15,487 nt of DNA from Allosphingosinicella sp. (GCA_030146745.1 JASLBD010000076.1:1-15487); one strand, 5' to 3'. Counted from the first letter of the stretch, positions 8,201 to 15,246 are shown. Made by a program: numbers and translations. The notes: generated from the sequence alone by a model not told the origin.

Positions 8201-9898
8201 ATAGCCGAGCCGTCCTTCGTCGAGAGCGGTCGGATGCTCCTCGAGCACCCGGAAGCCGAAATTCTCGAACACCGGCACCGCGTCGGAGAGCGGGATGACC
8301 TCGGCGAGCCGGTAGGTGTTGACCCTGAGCCGCTGCGGCCCGTCCTCCGGCTGGCGGTAGAGCCTGGCGTCGCGCTGGGCGGCGCCGTCGAGGGCGCAGA
8401 TGCGCAATATGTCCTGGGCCGCCTCGGCGGGCGGGACGGCGATCCGGTAGGCTTCGGGGAAGTCGTCGAGATAGGACAGAGCGAGGCGGGTCGCGCGAGC
8501 CGGCCCGACCAGCTCGCCCAGCGCCTCCTCGACCGAGGGCTCCCAGCCGCGCACCATCTCGTCGAGGCGGCGGTCGAGCTCGGCGACGTCGGGGTTCGGA
8601 GTCTCGGGCCCGACGTAGAGCGTGTAGCGGATGAGGGCGAGATCGCCGTCGCCCAGCTCGACCGACCAGTTGGAGATCCGGCCCTGCGACGCTTCCTCGA
8701 TCATCTTGCCGATGGCGAGGCGGCGCCGGGTCGTCAGCTCGTCGCGCGGCAGCCAGATGAAGGCGAACATGTTGCCCTTGAGGATCGAGCGGACGAGGGC
8801 GAGAGTCGGCCGAGGCCGGTCGGCCAGCGACATGGCGGTGGTGACGAGCTCGCGAACCGCCTCGACGCTGAGGCTGACGAGGAGGTCGTGCGGCAGAGCG
8901 GTGACGGCGTGGCGGAGCGCCTTGCCGCTGTGGCCGGACGGATCGAAGCCGAACTCGCGCTCGAGCTGCTGGAGCCGCCGGCGAAGCAGCGGCACTTCCT
9001 CGACGGGCGCGCTGAGCGCCTCGCTCGTCCAAAGGCCGGCATGGACCCCGATGCCGGTGACCTTGCCGCCCTCCCGGATCGGAACGACGACGAGGTCGAG
9101 CGGCACCCGGCGGTGGACCGAGGCCCGGCGCTCGGCCTTGGCGAGGAGCGGGACGTCGCCGCCCTGCTCGAAATAACGCATCGCTCCGAGCGCTCCGCCG
9201 GGATCGGTCGGCTCGCCGGGAATCCGGAACAGGCCGAGCGTGTCGGTGGGCTGGCCGTCCGGCCGCTCGACCTCGTAGCCGAGCAAGGTCATCGCGCCGT
9301 CGGCGAACCAGTGCAGCAGGGCCGCGCCTTCCTCGTTGCCCGCCGCTTCGGCGTCGGCGCGCATCTGCGCCTGCATCGCCCGCCAGTCGGTGACGGCGGC
9401 CCGGACGTCGGCGAGGACCCGGTGGAGATCGGCGACGATCTCGCGCCGGCCGCGCGCGTCGGCCCGGTCGACCTCGAGATACATCATCGATTCGCGGCGC
9501 TCGGGCTCTTCGCAATGCCGCTCGACGGCGGTGAGCGTTCCGGCCTCGTCGCGGGTGACGCAGACGACCGGATGGAGGAGCCGGTGGACGGTCAGGTTGC
9601 GGGCGGCGAGCGTGTTGGCGACGGAGTCGACGAGGAAGGGCATGTCGTCGTTGACGATCCCGATCCGCATCCGGCGATGGCCGAGCGCCCCGCCCTGCGG
9701 CTCGACCCGGACGAGGGCGATCCCGGCCGGGCGGCGAAGGGCGCAGGCCGCGATGAACTGGGCGGCGGCGATCCGGTCCGTGTCGGTGAACTCGGCGAGC
9801 TCGCCGGGAAGGGCGCCGTCGACGAGGGCATGGGCGAGGGCGTCGACGATCTGCACGTCGGCGGCGGCGGGCTCCGCGACGAGGCTGTCCGAACTCAT
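5237..9898 (-). CDS. NAD-specific glutamate dehydrogenase, large (180-kDa class)
   Basis: This 1,553-residue protein matches the large bacterial NAD-GDH class (Bac_GDH; called GdhZ in Caulobacter), which oxidatively deaminates glutamate to 2-oxoglutarate and ammonia. The N-terminal part (roughly 1-650) holds the ACT-like regulatory regions, including NDDMPFLVDSVANTL. The catalytic core lies around 720-1,250. It contains GIHLRGGPIARGGLRWSDR, then VIVPTGAKGGFYPK (about 790-805) with the active-site lysine, and GVGDMSGDVFGNGML (about 935-950) for the dinucleotide-binding part. The C-terminal helical region runs to the end. The ATG at 9898 is preferred: GGGAG (5' at 9909) sits six bases ahead and the protein opens MSSDSLVAEP. 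An ATG 39 bases further upstream lacks such a site. The gene appears monocistronic, diverging from the nitroreductase/rut side. Long open frames on both strands across it are codon-bias shadows. Confidence 0.97.
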   Translation of the reverse strand: MSSDSLVAEPAAADVQIVDALAHALVDGALPGELAEFTDTDRIAAAQFIAACALRRPAGIALVRVEPQGGALGHRRMRIGIVNDDMPFLVDSVANTLAARNLTVHRLLHPVVCVTRDEAGTLTAVERHCEEPERRESMMYLEVDRADARGRREIVADLHRVLADVRAAVTDWRAMQAQMRADAEAAGNEEGAALLHWFADGAMTLLGYEVERPDGQPTDTLGLFRIPGEPTDPGGALGAMRYFEQGGDVPLLAKAERRASVHRRVPLDLVVVPIREGGKVTGIGVHAGLWTSEALSAPVEEVPLLRRRLQQLEREFGFDPSGHSGKALRHAVTALPHDLLVSLSVEAVRELVTTAMSLADRPRPTLALVRSILKGNMFAFIWLPRDELTTRRRLAIGKMIEEASQGRISNWSVELGDGDLALIRYTLYVGPETPNPDVAELDRRLDEMVRGWEPSVEEALGELVGPARATRLALSYLDDFPEAYRIAVPPAEAAQDILRICALDGAAQRDARLYRQPEDGPQRLRVNTYRLAEVIPLSDAVPVFENFGFRVLEEHPTALDEGRLGYVHEFLLEVRAGEAAQVLDRAELVERAIAEVLEGQAENDAFNQLLVAAAVAPRDVVLFRAWFRYLRQGGLSYSMLTVVEALRRAPAVAHGIIALFDALHDPKHGGVREASIEAAERTIRDGLSQVAAIDEDRILRLLHGVVSATLRTNAFTPAGREALAFKLDSARVPNLPQPLPWREIWVYSPRVEGIHLRGGPIARGGLRWSDRRDDFRTEILGLLKAQLVKNAVIVPTGAKGGFYPKHLPPPSDRDAWLAEGTESYRIFMRALLSITDNIVRNKVVHPEGVVVLDGDDPYFVVAADKGTATFSDVANAIAVERGFWLGDAFASGGSYGYDHKAMGITARGAWISVQRHFREIGIDVQTQPIRVAGVGDMSGDVFGNGMLLSKAIKLVAAFDHRHIFLDPDPDPASSWEERNRLFSLPRSSWDDYDRKLISKGGGIFPRTQKTIPLSPEIRALLGLDAEETGPAMLLNAILSASVDLLWFGGIGTYIKGRGESNAEVGDPSNDAIRINGAELRAKAIGEGANLAITQAGRIEFAALGGRINTDFIDNSAGVDCSDNEVNIKIPLNREMAEGRLSLEDRNALLAEMTDEVAEIVLEDNRLQTLALSIAERSGAAGLPPLLRAMEMLEESGRLNRAVEGLETNEELMRRAQEDRGLTRPELAVLLSSSKMALQAALESGKITEDPTLTPELCGAFPETMRARHGDSILQHRLRREIIATKIANRLVNRLGITATFSLAEEEGASFGQVAAAFVAAERLFDMQVFWERLDTADLPEQLRLELFDQASQALQLHMADILRNTSAATKIAEMVDNLAPGLHALDSAVDGLLRREVASEAGERRKRLIELGVHDDIARKLVRLFELNGAVGIAALGKRLGVDVIGLTNAYTRLGEALGLDWAQGAANQFRASDQWERLLTAGLARDFEQLRLDFLHRKRGSDPMAAVEQWVVAQGPRVDQFRRVVDRVRNAPVTTAPMLAQIATQARVLLGR

Positions 9899-10159
9899 AA
9901 CTGGCTCCCAAAGGAACGGCGTGAGGCACCGTCTCAATGGTCGCGCGCCCTATGCCCCCGGCGGCACGGAGGCAACCCCTTGGACTTGCCTCCCCGCCGC
10001 GAGGCGGTGGGGAGGGGGACCACGCGAAGCGTGGTGGAGGGTAGAAGGCGCTGGAGGCCGAGGATCGCTCGGGAACCGCCGAGCCGCCTCGCCCTTTACC
10101 CCTCCACCGCCTACGGCGGTCCCCCTCCCCGTCCGGCGATGGGGAGGCAAAGGAATGTC
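9899..10159. other. Divergent intergenic region between glutamate dehydrogenase and nitroreductase
   Basis: This gap must hold the promoters for both directions. For the dehydrogenase, a weak candidate on the minus strand is TTGCCT (9975-9970) and CATAGG (9954-9949) with a short 15-base spacer; I give it little weight. The rest, 9986-10150, is a hairpin repeat described separately. For the nitroreductase, AAAGGA (10149-10154) lies five bases before the ATG at 10160 and directly adjoins the right arm of the repeat. No small gene is evident. Confidence 0.5.
9986..10150. repeat. Composite GC-rich inverted repeat upstream of the nitroreductase gene
   Basis: The outer arms TTGCCTCCCC (9986-9995) and GGGGAGGCAA (10141-10150) are perfect inverted copies. 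Within them are hairpins such as ACCACGC/GCGTGGT (10019-10033) and paired segments GGTGGAGGGTA near 10033-10043 and TACCCCTCCACC near 10098-10109, which differ by one base. Each arm also carries a short internal palindrome (CCGCCGCGAGGCGG near 9994; CCGCCTACGGCGG near 10107). The overall architecture resembles the repeat after the acyl-CoA synthetase gene, although the sequence differs. It probably belongs to a family of intergenic repeats in this genome. The right arm ends immediately before the ribosome-binding site of the next gene. Confidence 0.82.
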
Positions 10160-10747
10160 ATGCCCCGCCAAGCCGATTACCCCGTCGACCCACTGTTCCT
10201 CGAGCGCTGGTCGCCCCGCGCCTTCGACGGATCGGAAATGCCCGAGGCGGACCTGCTCACCTTGTTCGAGGCGGGGCGGTGGGCTCCGTCGGCGTTCAAC
10301 TCGCAGCCCTGGCGCTTCCTCTACGCGCGGCGGGGCGAGGCGGGGTGGGAGCGGTTCCTCGGCCTGCTCATCCCGTGGAACCAGGCTTGGGCGCGAAGCG
10401 CCTCGGCCCTGGTCTACATCCTCTCCGATACCCTGCCCGTCACCGACAAGGCCGGCCAGCCGGCGACCTCCCGCACCCACAGCTACGATGCCGGCGCGGC
10501 CTGGGCCTGCTTCGCGCTTCAGGCGACCCGGATGGGCTATCAGGCGCACGCAATGTCGGGGGTGGATTTCGAGCGGGCCCCGGAGTCGCTGGGCGTGCCG
10601 GAGCGCTATCGGATCGAGGCGGCGGCGGCGGTCGGGCGGATCGGAGATCCGGAGACGCTGGACGAGAAATTGCGGGCTCGGGAGACTTTGAGCGGGCGCA
10701 AGCCGGTGGAGGAGTTCGCATTCAGGGGCCGGTGGCCTCGCGAATGA
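10160..10747 (+). CDS. Nitroreductase-family flavoprotein
   Basis: The 195-residue product is an FMN-dependent nitroreductase-fold protein. RWSPRAFDG (16-24) and the segment GRWAPSAFNSQPWRFL (39-54) are the standard FMN-phosphate-binding signatures. SYDAGAAWACFALQATRMGYQAHAMSG (108-134) is the dimer-interface helix and the following loop. The ATG at 10160 has AAAGGA five bases upstream; an in-frame ATG at 10139 sits inside the hairpin repeat and is less likely. The gene precedes rutB by 71 bp on the same strand. RutE, which reduces malonic semialdehyde in the Rut pathway, is also a nitroreductase-fold protein of about 196 residues. However, this sequence looks more like general nitroreductases (N-terminal RWSPRAF, APSAFNSQPWRF) than E. 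coli RutE. Its role in pyrimidine breakdown is therefore a hypothesis from position only. Confidence 0.88.
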   Translation: MPRQADYPVDPLFLERWSPRAFDGSEMPEADLLTLFEAGRWAPSAFNSQPWRFLYARRGEAGWERFLGLLIPWNQAWARSASALVYILSDTLPVTDKAGQPATSRTHSYDAGAAWACFALQATRMGYQAHAMSGVDFERAPESLGVPERYRIEAAAAVGRIGDPETLDEKLRARETLSGRKPVEEFAFRGRWPRE

Positions 10748-10748
10748 C

Positions 10749-10816
10749 GTCGCCCCAGCGAAGGCTGGGGGCCGGGGGGGGCGAATGACACTGCGCTTTT
10801 CCCCCGCTGGGGTGAC
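10749..10816. repeat. Inverted repeat between nitroreductase and rutB
   Basis: GTCGCCCCAGCG (10749-10760) and CGCTGGGGTGAC (10805-10816) are inverted copies with one mismatch. The left copy also forms a tight hairpin CCCCAGC/GCTGGGG (10753-10770, loop GAAG). The sequence between contains a run of eight G (10774-10781 or so) and the T-run CTTTTCCCCC. The element starts two bases after the nitroreductase stop and ends two bases before the rutB start codon. It therefore occupies the whole spacer and also supplies whatever serves as the rutB ribosome-binding site. It could attenuate or separate transcription of the two genes. Confidence 0.75.
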
Positions 10817-10818
10817 TT

Positions 10819-11577
10819 GTGCCGAACCCGCTTCTGGTCAACATTCCCCCGATAACGGTGGACGCGACCATCGAAGGCAAGACTTGGCGCGTCGTCACCC
10901 TCCCCGCTCGCCCGGAGCCGATCCGAGTGGCCGCCGAGGAGACGGCGGTGATTGTCGTCGACATGCAGAATGCCTATGCCTCGCCCGGCGGCTATCTCGA
11001 CCTCGCCGGCTTCGACATCGGCGGAGCCGGCGCGGTGATCGGGCAATGCGCCCAGGTAGTCGAGACCGCCCGTGCCGCCGGCCTTGCGGTCCTCTATTTC
11101 CAGAACGGCTGGGACGAGGCCTATGTCGAGGCGGGCGGCCCCGGCTCGCCCAACTGGCACAAGTCCAACGCCCTGAAGACGATGCGGGCGCGGCCGGAGC
11201 TTCGGGGCAAGTTGCTCGCCCGCGGCGGCTGGGACCATGCGCTGGTCGAAGCCCTGGCGCCCCATGCCGGCGACATCGTCCTTCCCAAGACGCGCTATTC
11301 CGGCTTCTTCAACTCGCAGCTCGATTCGGTGCTCCGCTCGCGCGGCATCCGCAACATCGTCCTCGTCGGAATCGCCACCAACGTCTGCGTCGAATCGACT
11401 TTGCGGGACGGCTTCTTCCTTGAATATTTCGGGATCATGCTGGAGGACGCCACCCACCAGGCGGGGCCGGACTATCTTCAGAAGGCGAGCGTCTACAACG
11501 TCGAGACCTTCTTCGGCTGGGTCTCAACCGTCGCCGATTTCTGCGGCGCCTTCGGCCAGATAGCAGGAGACGAATAG
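10819..11577 (+). CDS. rutB: Ureidoacrylate amidohydrolase (Rut pathway, isochorismatase-like)
   Basis: RutB hydrolyses the (peroxy)ureidoacrylate made by RutA, giving aminoacrylate plus carbamate. The 252-residue protein has the cysteine-hydrolase triad of the isochorismatase-like fold: Asp48 in IVVDMQNAY, Lys157 in [11 protein letters not shown] and Cys190 in ATNVCVEST. Long identical stretches with E. coli RutB include [19 protein letters not shown] and [13 protein letters not shown]. The best available start is GTG at 10819, which gives about 24 residues more than E. coli RutB at the N-terminus. The only upstream help is a GGGGTGA inside a repeat. A second GTG at 10858 is possible but lacks a ribosome-binding site. 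The gene heads a tight run: its stop TAG touches the rutC ATG. Confidence 0.95.
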   Translation: MPNPLLVNIPPITVDATIEGKTWRVVTLPARPEPIRVAAEETAVIVVDMQNAYASPGGYLDLAGFDIGGAGAVIGQCAQVVETARAAGLAVLYFQNGWDEAYVEAGGPGSPNWHKSNALKTMRARPELRGKLLARGGWDHALVEALAPHAGDIVLPKTRYSGFFNSQLDSVLRSRGIRNIVLVGIATNVCVESTLRDGFFLEYFGIMLEDATHQAGPDYLQKASVYNVETFFGWVSTVADFCGAFGQIAGDE

Positions 11578-11961
11578 ATGCCGTTCGAACCGATCAATCC
11601 GCCGCAATTCCCGACCCCGATCGCGCCTTATTCGGCCGGGACCAAGGCGGGCGGCACGGTCTATGTGTCCGGCACCCTTGCGCTCGGGCCGGGCGGCACC
11701 GTCCTCTATCCCGGCGACGCCGAGGCTCAGACCCGGCACGTGCTGGAGACGATCCGGATCACGCTCGAGGCCGCCGGAGCGACGATGGCGGACGTCGCCT
11801 TCAACCACATCTTCCTGACCGACTGGGCCGACTATCCGGCGATGAACTCGGTCTATGCGGAATATTTTCCAGGTGCCAAGCCGGCCCGCTACTGCATCCA
11901 GTGCGGGCTGGTGAAGCCGGGCCTGGCGGTCGAGATCGCCTCCGTGGCGCACGTCGGCTGA
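11578..11961 (+). CDS. rutC: Aminoacrylate deaminase (RidA/YjgF-family RutC)
   Basis: This 127-residue RidA-family protein speeds conversion of 3-aminoacrylate to malonic semialdehyde and ammonia. Family features include [21 protein letters not shown] (14-34), Arg104 in [15 protein letters not shown] and Glu119 in [10 protein letters not shown], the conserved pair at the trimer-interface pocket. The rutC-specific assignment rests on the close match in the C-terminal block and on its place between rutB and rutD. The ATG directly follows the rutB TAG and is preceded by AGGAG at 11565-11569, eight bases away. Its TGA overlaps the rutD ATG by one base (TGATG), implying coupled translation. Confidence 0.95.
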   Translation: MPFEPINPPQFPTPIAPYSAGTKAGGTVYVSGTLALGPGGTVLYPGDAEAQTRHVLETIRITLEAAGATMADVAFNHIFLTDWADYPAMNSVYAEYFPGAKPARYCIQCGLVKPGLAVEIASVAHVG

Positions 11962-12725
11962 TGCCGCACGCCGCAGGCCTCTGGTACGATTGGCACGGCC
12001 CGGCCGAGGGCGAAGTGCTCATCCTCTCGCCCGGCCTGGGCGGCTCGGGCTCCTATTGGGCCCCCAATCTGGCCGCTTTGTCCCGGAACTATCGGGTGCT
12101 CGTCTACGACCATCGCGGAACCGGCCGAAGCGGGCCGCTCAACGATGCGCCTGTCTCGGTCGCGGCGATGGCGGCGGACGTCCGCGACCTGATGGAGGAG
12201 CTCGGCGTCGAGCGGCCCTGCTTCCTCGGCCATGCCCTTGGCGGCCTGATCGGCCTGGAGCTCGGAGCGGTCCTGGCGAAGCGGGTGATCGTCAACGGCT
12301 GGCCGAGGCTCGATCCCCACACGGCGCTCTGCTTCGATGTGAGGCTGGAAATATTGCGGGCGAGCGGGCCGGAAGCCTATGTCCGAGCCCAGCCGATCTT
12401 CCTCTATCCGGCCGGCTGGAGCTCGATGAATGCGGGCATGCTCGATATCGAAGCGGAGCATCAGCTCGAGCGTCTCCCTCCGGTCGCGACGGTCGAGAAG
12501 CGAATCGCCGCGGCTCGGGCGTTCGAGCTTCGGCCGGGACCCGATTGCCCGACCCTGCTCATCGCCGCCGCCGACGACATGCTCGTTCCGGCGCATTGCT
12601 CCGAAATGCTGGCCGGGGAGATCGGCGGCGCGGCGGTGGCCCGGCTCGAGTGGGGCGGCCATGCCTGCAACGTCACCGAGCCCGACGCCTTCAATCGCCT
12701 GGTCCTCGGATTCCTAAGGAGCTGA
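11961..12725 (+). CDS. rutD: Alpha/beta-hydrolase-fold protein RutD (proposed carbamate/aminoacrylate hydrolysis)
   Basis: This 254-residue alpha/beta-hydrolase has [15 protein letters not shown] (23-37) with the oxyanion-hole region, [10 protein letters not shown] (49-58), the nucleophile-elbow motif GHALGG (90-95), ADDMLVP (204-210) with Asp206, and [14 protein letters not shown] (232-245) with His234. Ala92 replaces the usual serine nucleophile. E. coli RutD also carries GHALG, so this is a family trait rather than a broken gene. RutD is thought to increase the rate of spontaneous steps in the pathway, such as carbamate or aminoacrylate hydrolysis. FLYPAGW (147-153) and [11 protein letters not shown] also match RutD. 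The ATG overlaps the rutC stop. The stop is followed five bases later by the rutA GTG. Confidence 0.94.
   Translation: MPHAAGLWYDWHGPAEGEVLILSPGLGGSGSYWAPNLAALSRNYRVLVYDHRGTGRSGPLNDAPVSVAAMAADVRDLMEELGVERPCFLGHALGGLIGLELGAVLAKRVIVNGWPRLDPHTALCFDVRLEILRASGPEAYVRAQPIFLYPAGWSSMNAGMLDIEAEHQLERLPPVATVEKRIAAARAFELRPGPDCPTLLIAAADDMLVPAHCSEMLAGEIGGAAVARLEWGGHACNVTEPDAFNRLVLGFLRS
12716..12721 (+). promoter_or_regulatory. Ribosome-binding site that fixes the GTG start of rutA
   Basis: AAGGAG lies within the last codons of rutD, nine bases ahead of the GTG at 12731. It supports that GTG rather than any later ATG, because the conserved RutA N-terminus ([13 protein letters not shown]) begins right after it. 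Confidence 0.75.
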
Positions 12726-12730
12726 ACGCG

Positions 12731-13798
12731 GTGGAAATCGGCATCTTCGTTCCGATCAACAACAATGGCTGGCTGATCAGCGAGAATTCGCCGCAGTATA
12801 TGCCGAGCTTCGACCTCAACAAGGACATCGCCCAGCGCGCCGAGAAATATGGAGTCGATTTCCTCCTCTCGATGATCAAGCTGAGGGGCTTCGGCGGCAA
12901 GACCCAATTCTGGGAATATGGGCTGGAAAGCTTCACCCTCATGGCCGGGCTCGCCGCCGTCACCGAGAAGATCAGGATCTACGCGACCTGCCCGACCCTC
13001 GTCATCCCGCCCGCCTTCGCGGCGCGGATGTGCAACACGATCGATTCGATCAGCCACGGCCGCTTCGGCCTCAACCTGATCACCGGCTGGCAGCGCCCGG
13101 AATACAGTCAGATGGGGCTTTGGCCGGGCGACGAGCATTTCCGCAACCGCTACCGGATGCTAGGCGAATATGCCCATATCCTGAGGGAGCTTTGGGCAAC
13201 CGGGGTCTCCGACTTCAAGGGCGAATATTACCGGATGGAGGATTGCCGGGTGCGTCCGGTGCCGGAGGGCGAGATGAAGATCATCTGCGCCGGCTCGTCG
13301 GACGAGGGCCTCGCTTTCTCGGCCCGATATGCGGATTACGCCTTCTGCCTCGGCAAGGGGGTGAACACGCCGGCCGCCTTCGCGCCGAACAACGAGCGGC
13401 TGATGGCGGCGACGGCGAAGACCGGCCGCGACGTGCGCATCTACGCCCTCTTCATGGTCATCGCCGCCGAGACGGACGAGGAGGCGATGGAGAAATGGAT
13501 CTCCTATCGCGAGGGGGTGGACGAGGAGGCGGTGGCCTGGCTCGGCTTCCAGGGCGCGGCCGACAAGACCAGCGCCACCACCAACGTGCGCCAGCTCGCC
13601 GACACGGAGAGCGCGGTGAACCTCAACATGGGCACCCTCGTCGGCTCCTACGAGAATGTCGCCCGGATGCTCGACGAGGCGAGCACGGTGCCCAATACGG
13701 GCGGCGTGCTGCTCACCTTCGACGATTTCATCGAAGGGACGGAGGCGTTCGGGACACGGATCCAGCCGCTGATGAAGTGCCGGGAAGGGGCCGCCTGA
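12731..13798 (+). CDS. rutA: Pyrimidine monooxygenase RutA (flavin-dependent, luciferase-like)
   Basis: RutA uses reduced FMN and oxygen to open the uracil ring between N3 and C4, the first step of the Rut pathway. The 355-residue protein is a luciferase-like TIM barrel. It opens with [16 protein letters not shown], continues with [12 protein letters not shown] (47-58), [18 protein letters not shown] (103-120) and [13 protein letters not shown] (122-134), and ends with [21 protein letters not shown]. All of these closely match E. coli RutA. Asn115, Glu124 and Arg140-Tyr141 fall where FMN contacts are expected in the family (inference). The start codon is GTG at 12731, supported by AAGGAG at 12716-12721. 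The gene is last in the run here, whereas in E. coli rutA is first. Reduced FMN must come from elsewhere, because no rutF is present in the window. Confidence 0.96.
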   Translation: MEIGIFVPINNNGWLISENSPQYMPSFDLNKDIAQRAEKYGVDFLLSMIKLRGFGGKTQFWEYGLESFTLMAGLAAVTEKIRIYATCPTLVIPPAFAARMCNTIDSISHGRFGLNLITGWQRPEYSQMGLWPGDEHFRNRYRMLGEYAHILRELWATGVSDFKGEYYRMEDCRVRPVPEGEMKIICAGSSDEGLAFSARYADYAFCLGKGVNTPAAFAPNNERLMAATAKTGRDVRIYALFMVIAAETDEEAMEKWISYREGVDEEAVAWLGFQGAADKTSATTNVRQLADTESAVNLNMGTLVGSYENVARMLDEASTVPNTGGVLLTFDDFIEGTEAFGTRIQPLMKCREGAA

Positions 13799-13814
13799 GA
13801 TTCCAGGGGAACAC

Positions 13815-13947
13815 CTAGAGCGGCCCGCGCCAAACCTGAATCGTCATCCCGGGCTCGGTCCGGGGTCCACCTTCTTCCTGGCCGTCGCGGAGAAGCGGGT
13901 CGAGCCCGGCATGACGAGATGAGGCGGACAAGCGCACGCCGCTCTAG
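13815..13947. repeat. Nested inverted repeat between convergent rutA and PAS gene
   Basis: The outer arms CTAGAGCGG (13815-13823) and CCGCTCTAG (13939-13947) are exact inverted copies. The inner arms TCGTCATCCCGGGCTCG (13841-13857) and CGAGCCCGGCATGACGA (13901-13917) match with one mismatch. The inner unit resembles the GTCATCCCGGGC-type intergenic repeats frequent in alphaproteobacteria. The right outer arm includes the stop codon (CTA on this strand) of the minus-strand PAS gene. The element occupies nearly the whole 145-bp gap between two converging genes and could act as a two-way transcription stop, although there is no T-run. Confidence 0.85.
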
Positions 13948-15197
13948 GCGGCCGCTTTCCGGATCGCGCGCTCCAGCATCGCATCGTCCGCGACCGGAGC
14001 GAGGACGGCGAGCCCTCCGACCTCGTCGCGGCGGGCGATGAGCAGGACGAACTCCGCTTCGCCGGGGATGTCGACATGACCGAGCGGCCGGGCGGCGCGA
14101 AGGACCTCGCGCGCCGCTTCGCCCTGGTCCGGCTTCGGCTCGGGCCGGCGGGCCCGGCGCTCGGCCTGGACGAGGGCTTTGAGGCCGTCGCTTTCGAGCC
14201 GCTCGCGCAGAGCGCCGGCCGGAAGCGCCTGACGGCGCGCCCAGCTCAGGGCGGCGGCGAATTCGGTGAGGCGGCCCTTGTCGTAATCGCTTCCGAAGAC
14301 GAGCTTGACCACCGGGGTCATCGGCGCCCGCGCCTGGGCCTTGAGCCCGGCATCCTCGAGCAGCTCCGAATAGCCCTCCGGATCCGAGTCGGCGGCCAGG
14401 GCGAAGTCGTAGGCGAGGCCGAGGGCGCGGTAGAGCGAGGCCCGGCTGCGCTGGTCGGCGCCGCGGGCGGCGTCGGCGCTGTCGCGGGCCATTCCGAGAC
14501 GGTCGGCGAGGCCGGCGTCGAGGTCGAGCTCCGGCTCGTCCCAGGCCGTTTCCGGCGCCTCGATCTCGAGCGGCTCCGCATTGGGCCCGTCCGCCCAGAC
14601 CGGACTTGCGCCCGGCTGGGCCGCGGCGGCGAGCGCGGTCGACGCCTGCTGGGCGATGGCGGAGGCGGTCGCGCTGTCGGCTATCTCCTTCCAGTTGATC
14701 ACCCCGTAGATGAAGTCGATCACCTCGCCGGTGGAGGAGAAGGGCATCAATATGCCCCGGTACATGGTGTTCCGGCCGCGCTGTCCGACGAACTCGGCCT
14801 CGAAGCCGATCGGCGCCTTGTTGGCGATGATCTGCAAATAATGGTCGGTGAGCCGGGACAGGAGCGAACGCTTGGGGACTTCGCTGATCCGGCGGACGTC
14901 GCCGATCAGGTCGCATTCCCCGCGCAGGGCTTCGCCCAGCCACGCCACTTTCGGGTCGTCGCTTCCGTCGGAGAAATCGAGCAGGACGCTGTTCGGGCCG
15001 AAGTCGCCGAGCGCCTCCGGATCGAGCGCCTTGATCGACGGATAGGCGCGCCCGTCGAGCAGCGAGACCCAGTAATTATAGGCGCGAACGTGCATTCGCC
15101 GCTCGTCGAGGCCGATCTCCGGCGGCACCTCGATGCCGCCGTCATCCTCCGCGACGCCGTAGTCCGACTGTTCGTCAAATGCCCGCAGGCTGTCCAT
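13944..15197 (-). CDS. PAS_5-type PAS-domain protein with unassigned C-terminal region
   Basis: This 417-residue cytoplasmic protein has no signal peptide or membrane segment. Residues about 34-170 form a PAS_5-type domain: the HVRAYNYWVSLLDGRAYPS block (36-54), SVLLDFSDG (70-78), VAWLGEALR (84-92), RSLLSRLTDHYLQII (110-124) and EVIDFIYGVINWK (158-170). In Caulobacter, MopJ, a cell-cycle regulator, carries this type of domain; here that is a family analogy only. Residues about 172-235 are Ala/Pro/acid-rich and probably disordered. Residues about 240-345 form a helical region containing MTPVVKLVFGSDYDKGRL and LESDGLKALVQAERRARR that I do not recognise. The C-terminus (about 365-417) has a beta-rich stretch HVDIPGEAEFVLLIARRDE. 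The ATG at 15197 has GAGGA seven bases upstream. No kinase or output domain is present. Confidence 0.8.
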   Translation of the reverse strand: MDSLRAFDEQSDYGVAEDDGGIEVPPEIGLDERRMHVRAYNYWVSLLDGRAYPSIKALDPEALGDFGPNSVLLDFSDGSDDPKVAWLGEALRGECDLIGDVRRISEVPKRSLLSRLTDHYLQIIANKAPIGFEAEFVGQRGRNTMYRGILMPFSSTGEVIDFIYGVINWKEIADSATASAIAQQASTALAAAAQPGASPVWADGPNAEPLEIEAPETAWDEPELDLDAGLADRLGMARDSADAARGADQRSRASLYRALGLAYDFALAADSDPEGYSELLEDAGLKAQARAPMTPVVKLVFGSDYDKGRLTEFAAALSWARRQALPAGALRERLESDGLKALVQAERRARRPEPKPDQGEAAREVLRAARPLGHVDIPGEAEFVLLIARRDEVGGLAVLAPVADDAMLERAIRKAAA

Positions 15198-15246
15198 CAG
15201 GCGGTCCTCATGCTCCCCGTAGACTGAGCTTCTGCACCGGACGTGG

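Noticed and set aside
10139..10160. Earlier ATG at 10139 for the nitroreductase
   Set aside because: It lies inside the hairpin arm without a ribosome-binding site, whereas the ATG at 10160 has AAAGGA five bases upstream.
7013..10747. A 1,244-codon open frame on the plus strand opposite the glutamate dehydrogenase and running into the nitroreductase
   Set aside because: It is antisense to a clearly recognised enzyme, is rich in Arg/Gly/Asp as expected for a shadow in GC-rich DNA, and only its last 196 codons encode a recognisable protein.
13648..14943. A 431-codon minus-strand frame overlapping the PAS gene and rutA
   Set aside because: It crosses an intergenic repeat and part of rutA, has low-complexity Arg/Pro content, and conflicts with the PAS_5 protein frame.
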